A stretch of 7,204 nucleotides of DNA, taken from assembly GCA_014377795.1 (NCBI GenBank), contig JACMOY010000047.1, positions 1 through 7,204 of the forward strand. The letters run 5' to 3'. The notes under the pieces are model-generated. The model was not told the DNA's origin. It saw only the letters and a program-made list of their open reading frames with translations, and did not search any database. Origin of the DNA: Actinomycetota bacterium. Lineage in GTDB: Bacteria; Actinomycetota; Actinomycetes; Actinomycetales; Angustibacteraceae. Below are positions 1-6,048 of the stretch, one piece after another (position 1 is the first letter of the stretch; each line of letters begins with the position of its first letter). The translations under genes were made by a program, and so were the position numbers.

Positions 1-5
1 CCGTC

Positions 6-25
6 CCCCCGCCGTAAACCGGGGG
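6..25 (+). promoter_or_regulatory. Short GC hairpin just before the prfC start
   Basis: CCCCCG at 6-11 can pair with CGGGGG at 20-25, leaving an 8-nt loop that includes TAAA. The right arm is the only G-rich, Shine-Dalgarno-like stretch ahead of the GTG at 29, so pairing would hide it. The hairpin could instead be the tail of a terminator for a gene to the left of the window. In DNA this GC-rich a 6-bp stem can arise by chance, and there is no T tract after it. Confidence 0.25.
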
Positions 26-28
26 CGG

Positions 29-1645
29 GTGAGCCCCTCCCGGCCGCCGGCCGCCGCGGCTGCGGCGCCGGGTGAGGCCACCCGCGAGGCCGCCCGGCGG
101 CGCCCCTTCGCGGTGATCAGCCACCCGGACGCCGGCAAGTCGACGCTGACCGAGGCGCTCGCCCTGCACGCCCACGTCATCGGCCAGGCGGGCGCCGTCC
201 ACGGCAAGGCCGGCCGGCGCGGCACGGTCTCGGACTGGCAGGACATGGAGCGGGACCGCGGCATCTCGATCACGTCGGCCGCGCTGCAGTTCTCCTACCG
301 CGACCACGTGGTCAACCTGCTCGACACCCCCGGCCACGCCGACTTCAGCGAGGACACCTACCGCGTGCTGTCGGCGGTCGACGCCGCGGTGATGCTGCTC
401 GACGCCGCGAAGGGCCTCGAGCCGCAGACGCTCAAGCTGTTCCAGGTGTGCCGACACCGCGGCATCCCGGTGATCACGGTGGTCAACAAGTGGGACCGGC
501 CCGGCCGCGACGCCCTCGACCTGATGGACGAGATCTCGACCCGGATCGGCCTCAAACCCACGCCGCTGACCTGGCCGGTGGGCGAGGCCGGCGACTTCCG
601 CGGCGTGCTCGACCGACGTACCGGCGACATGGTGGCCTTCACCCGCACCGTCGGCGGCGCGGGCATCGCCGGCGAGGAGCACCTGGACGCCGACGCCGCC
701 CTCGAGCGCGAGGGCGACGCGTTCGCCGAGGCCGTCGACACCGGCGAGCTGCTCTCGGCCGACGGGTCCGACCACGACCAGGCGGCGTTCCTGGCGGGAC
801 GCACCACGCCGGTGCTGTTCGCGTCGGCCTTCCTCAACTTCGGCGTCGGCCAGCTGCTCGACGTCCTGCTCGAGCTGGCGCCTGCGCCCGAGGACCGCCC
901 GGACGAGGCCGGCGTGCCACGGCCGATCCAGGCCCCGTTCAGCGCCCTGGTGTTCAAGGTCCAGGCGGGGATGGACCGCGCGCACCGCGACCGGCTGGCG
1001 TTCGCCCGCGTCTGCTCGGGTGTCTTCGGGCGCGGCATGGTCGTCACGCACGCCGCCACCGGCCGCCCGTTCACGACCAAGTACGCGCACTCGGTCTTCG
1101 GCCGCGAGCGCACCACCCTCGACCAGGCGTTCCCCGGCGACGTCATCGGGCTGGTCAACGCCGGCAGCCTGCGCGCCGGCGACACCCTGTACAGCGACGA
1201 CGCGGTGGCCTTCCCGCCGATCCCGAGCTTCGCCCCCGAGCACTTCGCGTCGGTGCGCGCCCAGGACGTCAGCCGCTACAAGCAGTTCGCCCGCGGCATC
1301 AGCCAGCTCGAGCAGGAGGGCGTCGTCCAGGTGCTGCGCTCAGACTTGCGCAGCTCACAGGCGCCGGTGCTCGCGGCCGTCGGGCCCATGCAGTTCGAGG
1401 TGGTCGAGCACCGCATGGGCGGCGAGTTCAGCTCACCGGTGCGCCTGGACCGGCTGGACTACTCGGTGGCCCGGCGGGTGCAGCCGCAGGACGTCGTGGC
1501 ACTGAACGGTGAGCGCGGCGTCGAGGTGCTGACCCGCGGCGACGGGGCCCTGCTCGCGCTGTTCACCGACATCTGGCGGGTTCGCTCGGTCGAGCGCCAG
1601 CTGCCCGAGGTCGTCCTCGAGCCCCTGGTCGCCGCCACCGACTGA
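29..1645 (+). CDS. prfC: Peptide chain release factor 3 (RF3), translational GTPase
   Basis: RF3 is a cytoplasmic GTPase that helps remove release factors RF1 and RF2 from the ribosome after peptide release. The 538-residue product is close to the 529 residues of the E. coli protein. GTPase motifs are in order: G1 HPDAGKST at 32-39, switch I RGISIT at 77-82, G3 DTPGH at 99-103, G4 NKWD at 153-156 (NKLD in E. coli) and a G5-like SA at 266-267. RF3-specific signatures set it apart from EF-G and TypA: SEDTYR at 107-112, TWPVG after G4, the MDRAHRDRLAF stretch in domain II, and the C-terminal domain with QLEQEGVVQV and MQFEVVEHRM. The GTG at 29 is chosen because the conserved RRRPFAVISHPDAGK begins about 22 residues later; the leader is an Ala/Pro-rich tract with six alanines. 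The frame is open to the left edge, so a start outside the window is possible. Only a weak G-rich ribosome site precedes the GTG. Confidence 0.95.
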   Translation: MSPSRPPAAAAAAPGEATREAARRRPFAVISHPDAGKSTLTEALALHAHVIGQAGAVHGKAGRRGTVSDWQDMERDRGISITSAALQFSYRDHVVNLLDTPGHADFSEDTYRVLSAVDAAVMLLDAAKGLEPQTLKLFQVCRHRGIPVITVVNKWDRPGRDALDLMDEISTRIGLKPTPLTWPVGEAGDFRGVLDRRTGDMVAFTRTVGGAGIAGEEHLDADAALEREGDAFAEAVDTGELLSADGSDHDQAAFLAGRTTPVLFASAFLNFGVGQLLDVLLELAPAPEDRPDEAGVPRPIQAPFSALVFKVQAGMDRAHRDRLAFARVCSGVFGRGMVVTHAATGRPFTTKYAHSVFGRERTTLDQAFPGDVIGLVNAGSLRAGDTLYSDDAVAFPPIPSFAPEHFASVRAQDVSRYKQFARGISQLEQEGVVQVLRSDLRSSQAPVLAAVGPMQFEVVEHRMGGEFSSPVRLDRLDYSVARRVQPQDVVALNGERGVEVLTRGDGALLALFTDIWRVRSVERQLPEVVLEPLVAATD

Positions 1646-1674
1646 CCCCGCCCACCCCCGCCCCCGGAACCCCG

Positions 1675-1692
1675 CACTTTGCTCACTAAGTG
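1675..1692. repeat. Dyad copy 1, CACTT-N8-AAGTG
   Basis: CACTT (1675-1679) and AAGTG (1688-1692) form an inverted repeat with an 8-nt spacer, 29 nt after the prfC stop. Similarity to copy 2 continues outside the dyad (CCGCACTT on the left, AAGTG-N-CG on the right), so the two are related copies rather than two chance 5-mers. A pair of short half-sites with an 8-nt gap suggests a dimeric DNA-binding protein; a weak RNA stem-loop is also possible. A GTG inside the right arm could be mistaken for a gene start. Confidence 0.5.
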
Positions 1693-1716
1693 ACGTTCCC
1701 CACGCTGGCGGATCCG

Positions 1717-1734
1717 CACTTGACACACAAAGTG
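1717..1734. repeat. Dyad copy 2, CACTT-N8-AAGTG
   Basis: This second copy has the same half-sites and the same 8-nt spacer length as copy 1. It begins exactly 42 nt after copy 1, about four turns of B-DNA, so both sites would face the same side of the helix. It contains TTGACA (1720-1725), a match to a housekeeping -35 element, although no good -10 lies 16-18 nt downstream. Its right arm contains the GTG at 1732, the last canonical start codon in frame with the ATPase. Operator or dispersed intergenic repeat are the two best explanations. Confidence 0.5.
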
Positions 1735-3219
1735 GCGCTTGGTGAGGACGGGGGCGGGGGAGCGGGTCACCCGAGCCGACCAGCCCGGCGGCCGACGTAC
1801 CGTTGTCAGGTCTCCATCGCACCCCCTGAGCCCCACGCCCTGCCCCGCACCCTCGGCGAGCTGCGCGCCAGCGGCCACGAGCAGCGCACCGTCAAGGCCG
1901 AGCTGCGCCACAACCTGCTGCAGCGCATGCGCGCGGGCCTGCCCCGCTTCGAGGGCATCGTCGGGTTCGACGACACCGTGCTGCCCGAGGTCGAGCGCGC
2001 GCTGCTCGCCGGCCACGACATGGTGCTGCTGGGTGAGCGCGGCCAGGGCAAGACCCGGCTGATCCGCAGCCTGGTGGGGCTGCTGGACGAGTGGACGCCG
2101 GTCATCGAGGGGTCCGAGCTCAACGAGCACCCCTACGAGCCGCTCACCCCGGCCTCGCGGCGACGGGCGAGCGAGCTCGGCGACGCCCTGCCGGTCGGCT
2201 GGCTGCACCGCTCGCTGCGGTACGGCGAGAAGCTGGCCACCCCCGACACCAGCGTCGGCGACCTGGTCGGCGACGTCGACCCGGTGCGGGTCGCGCAGGG
2301 TCGCACCCTGGGCGACCCCGAGACGATCCACTTCGGGTTGGTTCCGCGCACCAACCGCGGCGTCTTCGCCGTCAACGAGCTGCCGGACCTGGCCGAGCGG
2401 ATCCAGGTGGCCCTGCTCAACGTGCTGGAGGAGCGCGACATCCAGGTGCGCGGCTACCAGCTGCGGCTGCCGCTGGACCTGCTGCTCGTGGCCAGCGCCA
2501 ACCCCGAGGACTACACCAACCGCGGCCGGATCATCACCCCGCTGAAGGACCGGTTCGGCGCCGAGATCCGCACCCACTATCCGCTGGACCTGGACGTCGA
2601 GCTCGACCTCGTGCGACAGGAGGCGGACCTGTGCGCGACGGTCCCCACGCACGTGCTGGAGGTCGTGGCCCGCTTCACCCGCGCCGTCCGCGAGTCACCG
2701 GCCGTGGACGCCCGCTCGGGGGTCTCGGCCCGCTTCGCCGTCGCGGCCGCCGAGACGGTCGCCGCCTCGGCCCTGCGCCGGGCCGCGCTGCTCGACGAGC
2801 CCGAGCCGGTGGCGCGGGTGGGGGACGCCGAGTCCGTCGTCGGCACCCTGCGCGGCAAGGTCGAGTTCGAGAGCGGGCAGGAGGGCCGTGAGATCGAGGT
2901 GCTCTCCCACCTGCTGCGCACCGCCGTCGCCGAGACGTTCCGGGCCCACCTGGCGGGGCTGGACCTGTCGGGGTTCGTCGCGCTGGTCGCCGACGGCGAG
3001 AGCATCGAGACGGGCGAGCTGGTCAGCGCCGCCGAGGTGCTGCAGCAGGTCGGCAGCGTCGCCGGCCTCGCCAAGGTGCTTGACCGGCTCGGCATGGGTG
3101 ACGCGCCCACGCCAGGCGAGGCGGCCGCCGGCATCGAGCTGGTGCTCGAGGGGCTGCACCTGACCCGGCGGCTCGCGAAGGACACGACGGACGACGGCCG
3201 CACCGTCTACGGCGGCTAG
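1732..3219 (+). CDS. MoxR-type AAA+ ATPase (magnesium-chelatase-like), partner of the VWA protein
   Basis: This is a cytoplasmic P-loop ATPase of the MoxR/magnesium chelatase I clade. Such proteins usually act with a VWA-domain partner as a remodelling or cofactor-insertion chaperone; its substrate here is unknown. Numbered from the GTG at 1732: Walker A GERGQGKT at 101-108; Walker B-like VFAVNE at 211-216, with Asn where Asp is more usual; sensor 1 SANPEDY with Asn257; arginine-finger segment LKDRFG with Arg274; and SGVSAR at 329-334 in the lid region, where sensor 2 is expected. The reading frame extends up to a GTG at 1690, but the first 30-40 residues are Gly/Pro/Arg-rich, overlap two DNA dyads and have no ribosome site, so they are probably untranslated. 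The coordinate given is the last canonical start; the true start may be 1810 or 1816. The VWA gene follows after 2 nt, so the two are almost certainly one operon. From memory, it resembles the Rv0958 type of Mycobacterium tuberculosis, annotated as a possible magnesium chelatase. It is unlikely to be a true chlorophyll-pathway chelatase, since no other such gene is nearby. Confidence 0.85.
   Translation: MALGEDGGGGAGHPSRPARRPTYRCQVSIAPPEPHALPRTLGELRASGHEQRTVKAELRHNLLQRMRAGLPRFEGIVGFDDTVLPEVERALLAGHDMVLLGERGQGKTRLIRSLVGLLDEWTPVIEGSELNEHPYEPLTPASRRRASELGDALPVGWLHRSLRYGEKLATPDTSVGDLVGDVDPVRVAQGRTLGDPETIHFGLVPRTNRGVFAVNELPDLAERIQVALLNVLEERDIQVRGYQLRLPLDLLLVASANPEDYTNRGRIITPLKDRFGAEIRTHYPLDLDVELDLVRQEADLCATVPTHVLEVVARFTRAVRESPAVDARSGVSARFAVAAAETVAASALRRAALLDEPEPVARVGDAESVVGTLRGKVEFESGQEGREIEVLSHLLRTAVAETFRAHLAGLDLSGFVALVADGESIETGELVSAAEVLQQVGSVAGLAKVLDRLGMGDAPTPGEAAAGIELVLEGLHLTRRLAKDTTDDGRTVYGG
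1776..1803 (+). promoter_or_regulatory. Candidate promoter for the ATPase-VWA operon
   Basis: TACCGT at 1798-1803 fits the actinobacterial -10 pattern TANNNT. A partial -35, CCGACC at 1776-1781, lies 16 nt upstream. Transcription would start near 1809-1811, which would make the mRNA leaderless or almost so. A short palindrome CGGGT-C-ACCCG (1763-1773) sits just upstream and could be a binding site. The element is weak and is supported mainly by its position ahead of the conserved coding region. Confidence 0.3.
1808..1818 (+). other. Possible non-canonical start site of the ATPase gene
   Basis: There is no in-frame ATG, GTG or TTG between 1732 and the conserved RTLGELRASGH segment, which begins at about 1846. 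Two in-frame codons here are one base from a normal start. ATC at 1816 has AGG (1808-1810) five bases upstream, normal Shine-Dalgarno spacing. GTC at 1810 lies six bases after the TACCGT box, normal spacing for a leaderless mRNA. Starting at 1816 would give about 467 residues, close to the roughly 460 residues I recall for the mycobacterial relative. A single-base sequencing error at either codon would also explain the pattern. Confidence 0.3.
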
Positions 3220-3221
3220 AG

Positions 3222-5180
3222 GTGAAGCGGCGCAACCGGTACGGCGCGTGGCGCGGCGGGGCCGACCCGCTCGCGCCGCCATTCGACGTCCGCGCCGCGG
3301 TCGACTCCGTGGGTGAGGAGGTGCTCGCCGGCGGCAGCCTGCGTGACGCCCTGCGCGACCTGCTGCGCCGCGGCCAGGACGGTGAGCGCGGCCTGGACGA
3401 CCTGCACGAGCGGGCCCGACGGATGCGCCGCGAGGCGATGCGTCGCGGCCGCCTCGACGGCGCCGTCACCCGGGCCCAGTCGCTGCTCGACCAGGCGCTG
3501 GCCGCCGAGCGGGACGAGCTGAGCCGGCGCGACGACGATGAGGCGGCTTTCGCGCAGTCGCGGCTGGACGCGCTGCCCCGCTCGACCGCCCGCGCCGTGC
3601 AGGAGCTCAGCGACTACGACTGGGCGAGCGACCAGGCGCGCGCCGACTATCAGAAGATCCTCGACCAGCTGCGCGAAGACGTTCTGCAACAACGGTTCTC
3701 GGGTCTGAAGGATGCGCTGCAAGGCGCCGACCCCGCCCGCGACCCGCAGGCCGCGGCGACGATGCAGCAGATGCTGGGCGACCTGAACGACCTGCTCGGC
3801 AAGCACGCTCGTGGCGAGGACACCGAGGACGCGTTCCGCGAGTTCATCCAGCAGCACGGCGCCTTCTTCCCCGAGCAGCCGCAGGACGTCGACGAGCTCA
3901 TCGACCAGCTCGCCCGCCAGGCGGCAGCGGGCGAGCGGCTGATGCGCTCGCTGTCGCCCGCCCAGCGTGACGAGCTCGCGCAGCTGATGGCCCAGGCCTT
4001 CGGCGATGCCGGGATCGCCGACCAGATGGCGGCCCTGAACGAGAACCTGCGATCGCTGCGCCCGGACCTGCGCTGGACCTCGGGCGAGAAGGTGCGCGGT
4101 GACCAGCCGCTGGGCTACGGCGAGGCGACCGCCGCGCTGTCCGAGGTCGCCGACCTCGACGACCTGCTCGAGCAGCTCGGCCAGGAGCACCCCGGCGCGA
4201 CCCTGGACGACGTCGACGTCGAAGCCGTCGAGCGCCAGCTCGGCCGTGCGGCCGCGGACGACGTGCGCCGGTTGCAGGAGCTCGAGCGGGAGCTGAAGCG
4301 CCAGGGGTGGGTCACCCGCGACGCCGAGGGCTTGACGCTCAGCCCGAAGGCGTTGCGGCGCCTGGGTTCCACCGCGCTGCGCAGCGTCTTCGCCCAGATC
4401 GAGTCCGGACGCCGTGGCGCCCACGACCAGCACTCCGCCGGCGCCGCGGGCGAGGTCACCGGCGCCTCACGCGCCTGGGAGTTCGGCGACGACCAGCCTC
4501 TGGACGTCGTGCGCACCGTCGGCAACGCCGTCCGCCGGTCCATGGCCACCGGCGGGTCGGTGTCGCTGTCCGTCGAGGACTTCGAGGTGGTCGAGACCGA
4601 GCGGCGCGCCTCGGCAGCGGTGGCCCTGTGCGTCGACCTGTCGTTCTCGATGGTGTCCGAGGGCCGGTGGGGCCCGATGAAGCAGACGGCACTGGCGCTG
4701 TCGCACCTTGTCGAGACCCGGTTCCCGCAGGACGCGCTGCAGATCATCGGTTTCGGCCGTCACGCCCAGTCGCTGACCATCACCGAGCTGGCCGGCATCG
4801 AGCCGGACTACGTCCAGGGCACCAACCTGCAGCACGCCCTGCAGCTGGCCGGCCGCCACCTTCGTCGCCACAGCGACGCCGACCCGGTCGTCCTGGTCGT
4901 GACCGACGGCGAGCCGACGGCGCACCTGGAGGACGGCGAGGCGGTGTTCTCGTGGCCCCCGATGCGCGAGACGGTGCGGGCGACCGTCGCCGAGGTCGAC
5001 CACCTGACCCGCTACGGCGCGTCCCTCAACGTGTTCATGCTCGGTGAGGACCCCGGACTGCGGCGGTTCGTCGACGCGATCGCCCGTCGCAGCGGCGGGC
5101 GGGTGCTGACGCCGTCCGCCGCCGACCTGGGCCAGTACGTCGTCCAGGACTACCTGCGGGCCCGGCGCGGGCGGCGCTGA
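3222..5180 (+). CDS. VWA-domain protein, partner of the adjacent MoxR-type ATPase
   Basis: The 652-residue product is probably cytoplasmic, with no signal peptide or membrane segment. The VWA domain lies at the C-terminus (about 466-640) and keeps a complete MIDAS metal site: DLSFS at 472-476 (Asp472, Ser474, Ser476), Thr534 in QGTNL, and Asp562 in VTDGEP. Residues 20-350 are rich in Ala, Glu, Arg, Leu and Gln and look largely helical, with probable coiled-coil stretches. Residues 351-382 (LQELERELKRQGWVT through SPKALRRLG) have the helix-turn and short-strand look of a winged helix, which is inference. A conserved-looking linker (AWEFGDDQPLDVV) leads into the VWA fold, and the tail is basic (RARRGRR). 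The GTG start is supported by MKRRNRYG..., which resembles the N-terminus I recall for mycobacterial Rv0959. It begins 2 nt after the ATPase stop; AGAGG touches the start codon and GGCGGC lies upstream, so translational coupling is likely. In MoxR/VWA systems the VWA protein binds substrate or metal and couples it to the ATPase. The specific target is unknown. Confidence 0.88.
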   Translation: MKRRNRYGAWRGGADPLAPPFDVRAAVDSVGEEVLAGGSLRDALRDLLRRGQDGERGLDDLHERARRMRREAMRRGRLDGAVTRAQSLLDQALAAERDELSRRDDDEAAFAQSRLDALPRSTARAVQELSDYDWASDQARADYQKILDQLREDVLQQRFSGLKDALQGADPARDPQAAATMQQMLGDLNDLLGKHARGEDTEDAFREFIQQHGAFFPEQPQDVDELIDQLARQAAAGERLMRSLSPAQRDELAQLMAQAFGDAGIADQMAALNENLRSLRPDLRWTSGEKVRGDQPLGYGEATAALSEVADLDDLLEQLGQEHPGATLDDVDVEAVERQLGRAAADDVRRLQELERELKRQGWVTRDAEGLTLSPKALRRLGSTALRSVFAQIESGRRGAHDQHSAGAAGEVTGASRAWEFGDDQPLDVVRTVGNAVRRSMATGGSVSLSVEDFEVVETERRASAAVALCVDLSFSMVSEGRWGPMKQTALALSHLVETRFPQDALQIIGFGRHAQSLTITELAGIEPDYVQGTNLQHALQLAGRHLRRHSDADPVVLVVTDGEPTAHLEDGEAVFSWPPMRETVRATVAEVDHLTRYGASLNVFMLGEDPGLRRFVDAIARRSGGRVLTPSAADLGQYVVQDYLRARRGRR

Positions 5181-5191
5181 CTCAGGCGCCG
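5172..5191. terminator. Shared hairpin at the convergent gene ends, possible bidirectional terminator
   Basis: CGGCGC at 5172-5177 pairs with GCGCCG at 5186-5191 around an 8-nt loop. The loop holds both stop codons: TGA of the VWA gene (5178-5180) and the complement of the sirtuin TGA (5182-5184), with one base between them. Because the stem is symmetric, it can form in transcripts from either strand. There is no T tract on either side, so ordinary intrinsic termination is doubtful; actinobacteria are often said to use hairpins lacking a T tract. Confidence 0.4.
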
Positions 5192-6018
5192 GCGCGGACG
5201 CCGAGCTCGGCCGCCAGCTCGGACAGCACCTGCGAGCAGCCGGCGTCGACGTGCAGGTCGGCGAGGGGGTCGCCGCGGGTGGGGCCACGGTTGACGATGA
5301 CGACGGGAAGGTCGAGCTCGCGGGCCCGGCGCACGAAGCGCAGCCCCGACTGCAGCGTCAGCGAGGAGCCCACCACGAGCATCGCCCGCGCCTGCGCCAC
5401 CATCGCGTAGCAGCGCTCGACCCGCTCGCGCGGGACGCTCTCGCCGAAGAAGACGACGTCGGGCTTGAGCGCACCGCCGCACACTGCGCAGGGCACCAGG
5501 TGGAAACCGCTGACGTCGCTGAGCACGGCGTCGCCGTCAGGGGCCAGCTCGACGAACCCGCGGTCGGTGAAGCCGGGGTTGGCCTGGCCCAGCCGCTCGT
5601 CCAGCACGGCGCGGCTGCTGCGCTCGCCGCAGCGCAGGCACAGGACCGTGTCGATGCGCCCGTGCAGGTCGACGACCTGCTCGCTGCCGGCCGCCTGGTG
5701 CAACCCGTCCACGTTCTGGGTGATGACCCCGACCACGGCACCTGCCGACTGCAGCCGGGCCACCGCCCGGTGCCCGTCGTTCGGTAGCGCCCCGCCCATC
5801 GTCCGCCACCCGAGGTGGCTGCGGGCCCAGTAGCGCTGCTGCGCGGCGAAGCCGGACACGAACTCCTGGTAGGTCATCGGGGAGCGGGGCGGCGAGTCCG
5901 GGCCGCGGTAGTCGGGGATCCCCGAGTCGGTCGACAGCCCCGCGCCCGAGAGCACCACCACCTCGCGGCCGGCCAGCAGGTCCGCGGCATCGGCCACGGA
6001 GGGGATCTGGACCACCAT
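5182..6018 (-). CDS. NAD+-dependent protein deacylase (sirtuin, class II/SIRT4-like)
   Basis: Sirtuins remove acetyl or other acyl groups from protein lysines, using NAD+ and releasing nicotinamide and O-acyl-ADP-ribose. The 278-residue product has the full set of core motifs: GAGLSTDSGIPDYRG at 25-39 (NAD-binding loop), TQNVDGLH at 100-107, catalytic His119 in DLHG, a zinc site of two pairs (Cys127/Cys130 and Cys177/Cys180), KPDVVFFGE at 185-193, GSSL at 217-220 and VNRG at 242-245. QRYWARSHLGW (61-71) and the long insert between the cysteine pairs resemble class II (SIRT4-type) more than the CobB/SIRT5 class III type. There is no signal peptide, so it should be cytoplasmic. The ATG start is well supported by AGGA at 6023-6026, four bases upstream. 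It lies 18 nt downstream of the acyltransferase stop on the same strand, so it is probably co-transcribed. Which acyl group it removes cannot be read from sequence. Confidence 0.93.
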   Translation of the reverse strand: MVVQIPSVADAADLLAGREVVVLSGAGLSTDSGIPDYRGPDSPPRSPMTYQEFVSGFAAQQRYWARSHLGWRTMGGALPNDGHRAVARLQSAGAVVGVITQNVDGLHQAAGSEQVVDLHGRIDTVLCLRCGERSSRAVLDERLGQANPGFTDRGFVELAPDGDAVLSDVSGFHLVPCAVCGGALKPDVVFFGESVPRERVERCYAMVAQARAMLVVGSSLTLQSGLRFVRRARELDLPVVIVNRGPTRGDPLADLHVDAGCSQVLSELAAELGVRAGA

Positions 6019-6031
6019 CGGATCCTAAGCG

Positions 6032-6048
6032 GCCGGTCAGCGACCGGC
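6032..6048 (-). promoter_or_regulatory. Intercistronic hairpin between acyltransferase and sirtuin
   Basis: GCCGGTC (6032-6038) and GACCGGC (6042-6048) form a perfect 7-bp stem with a 3-nt loop. On the minus strand the acyltransferase stop codon TGA (6039-6037) starts in the loop and runs into the stem. The sirtuin ribosome site AGGA (6026-6023) begins six bases after the stem and stays unpaired. No T tract follows, so it may protect or separate the two messages, or partly terminate, rather than end transcription fully. Confidence 0.45.

Noticed and set aside
29..112. Signal peptide at the RF3 N-terminus because of its alanine run
   Set aside because: It lacks a hydrophobic helix and cleavage pattern; Pro, Glu and Arg interrupt it, and the protein is cytoplasmic.
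29..1645. EF-G, TypA, LepA or a tetracycline-resistance ribosomal protection protein
   Set aside because: The length, the SEDTYR and TWPVG signatures and the C-terminal domain fit RF3 rather than these longer or different GTPases.
1646..1672. Intrinsic terminator directly after prfC
   Set aside because: The stretch is C-rich with no matching G-rich arm and no T tract; nothing there forms a stable stem.
1690..1815. N-terminal extension of the ATPase from GTG 1690
   Set aside because: The GTG is part of a DNA dyad arm, no ribosome site precedes it, and the encoded stretch is low-complexity and not like the family.
1459..2652. Long minus-strand open frame of 397 codons opposite the prfC end and the ATPase
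   Set aside because: It runs antisense to strongly conserved genes, has no recognisable domain, and long antisense frames are expected at this GC content because stop codons are rare.
3216..4433. Minus-strand open frame of 405 codons opposite the VWA gene
   Set aside because: Its Val/Leu/Arg/Gln-rich translation mirrors the codon pattern of the sense gene, with no motifs; it is a shadow frame.
5178..5184. TGACTCA as a protein-binding palindrome
   Set aside because: It is fully explained by two facing TGA stop codons separated by one C.
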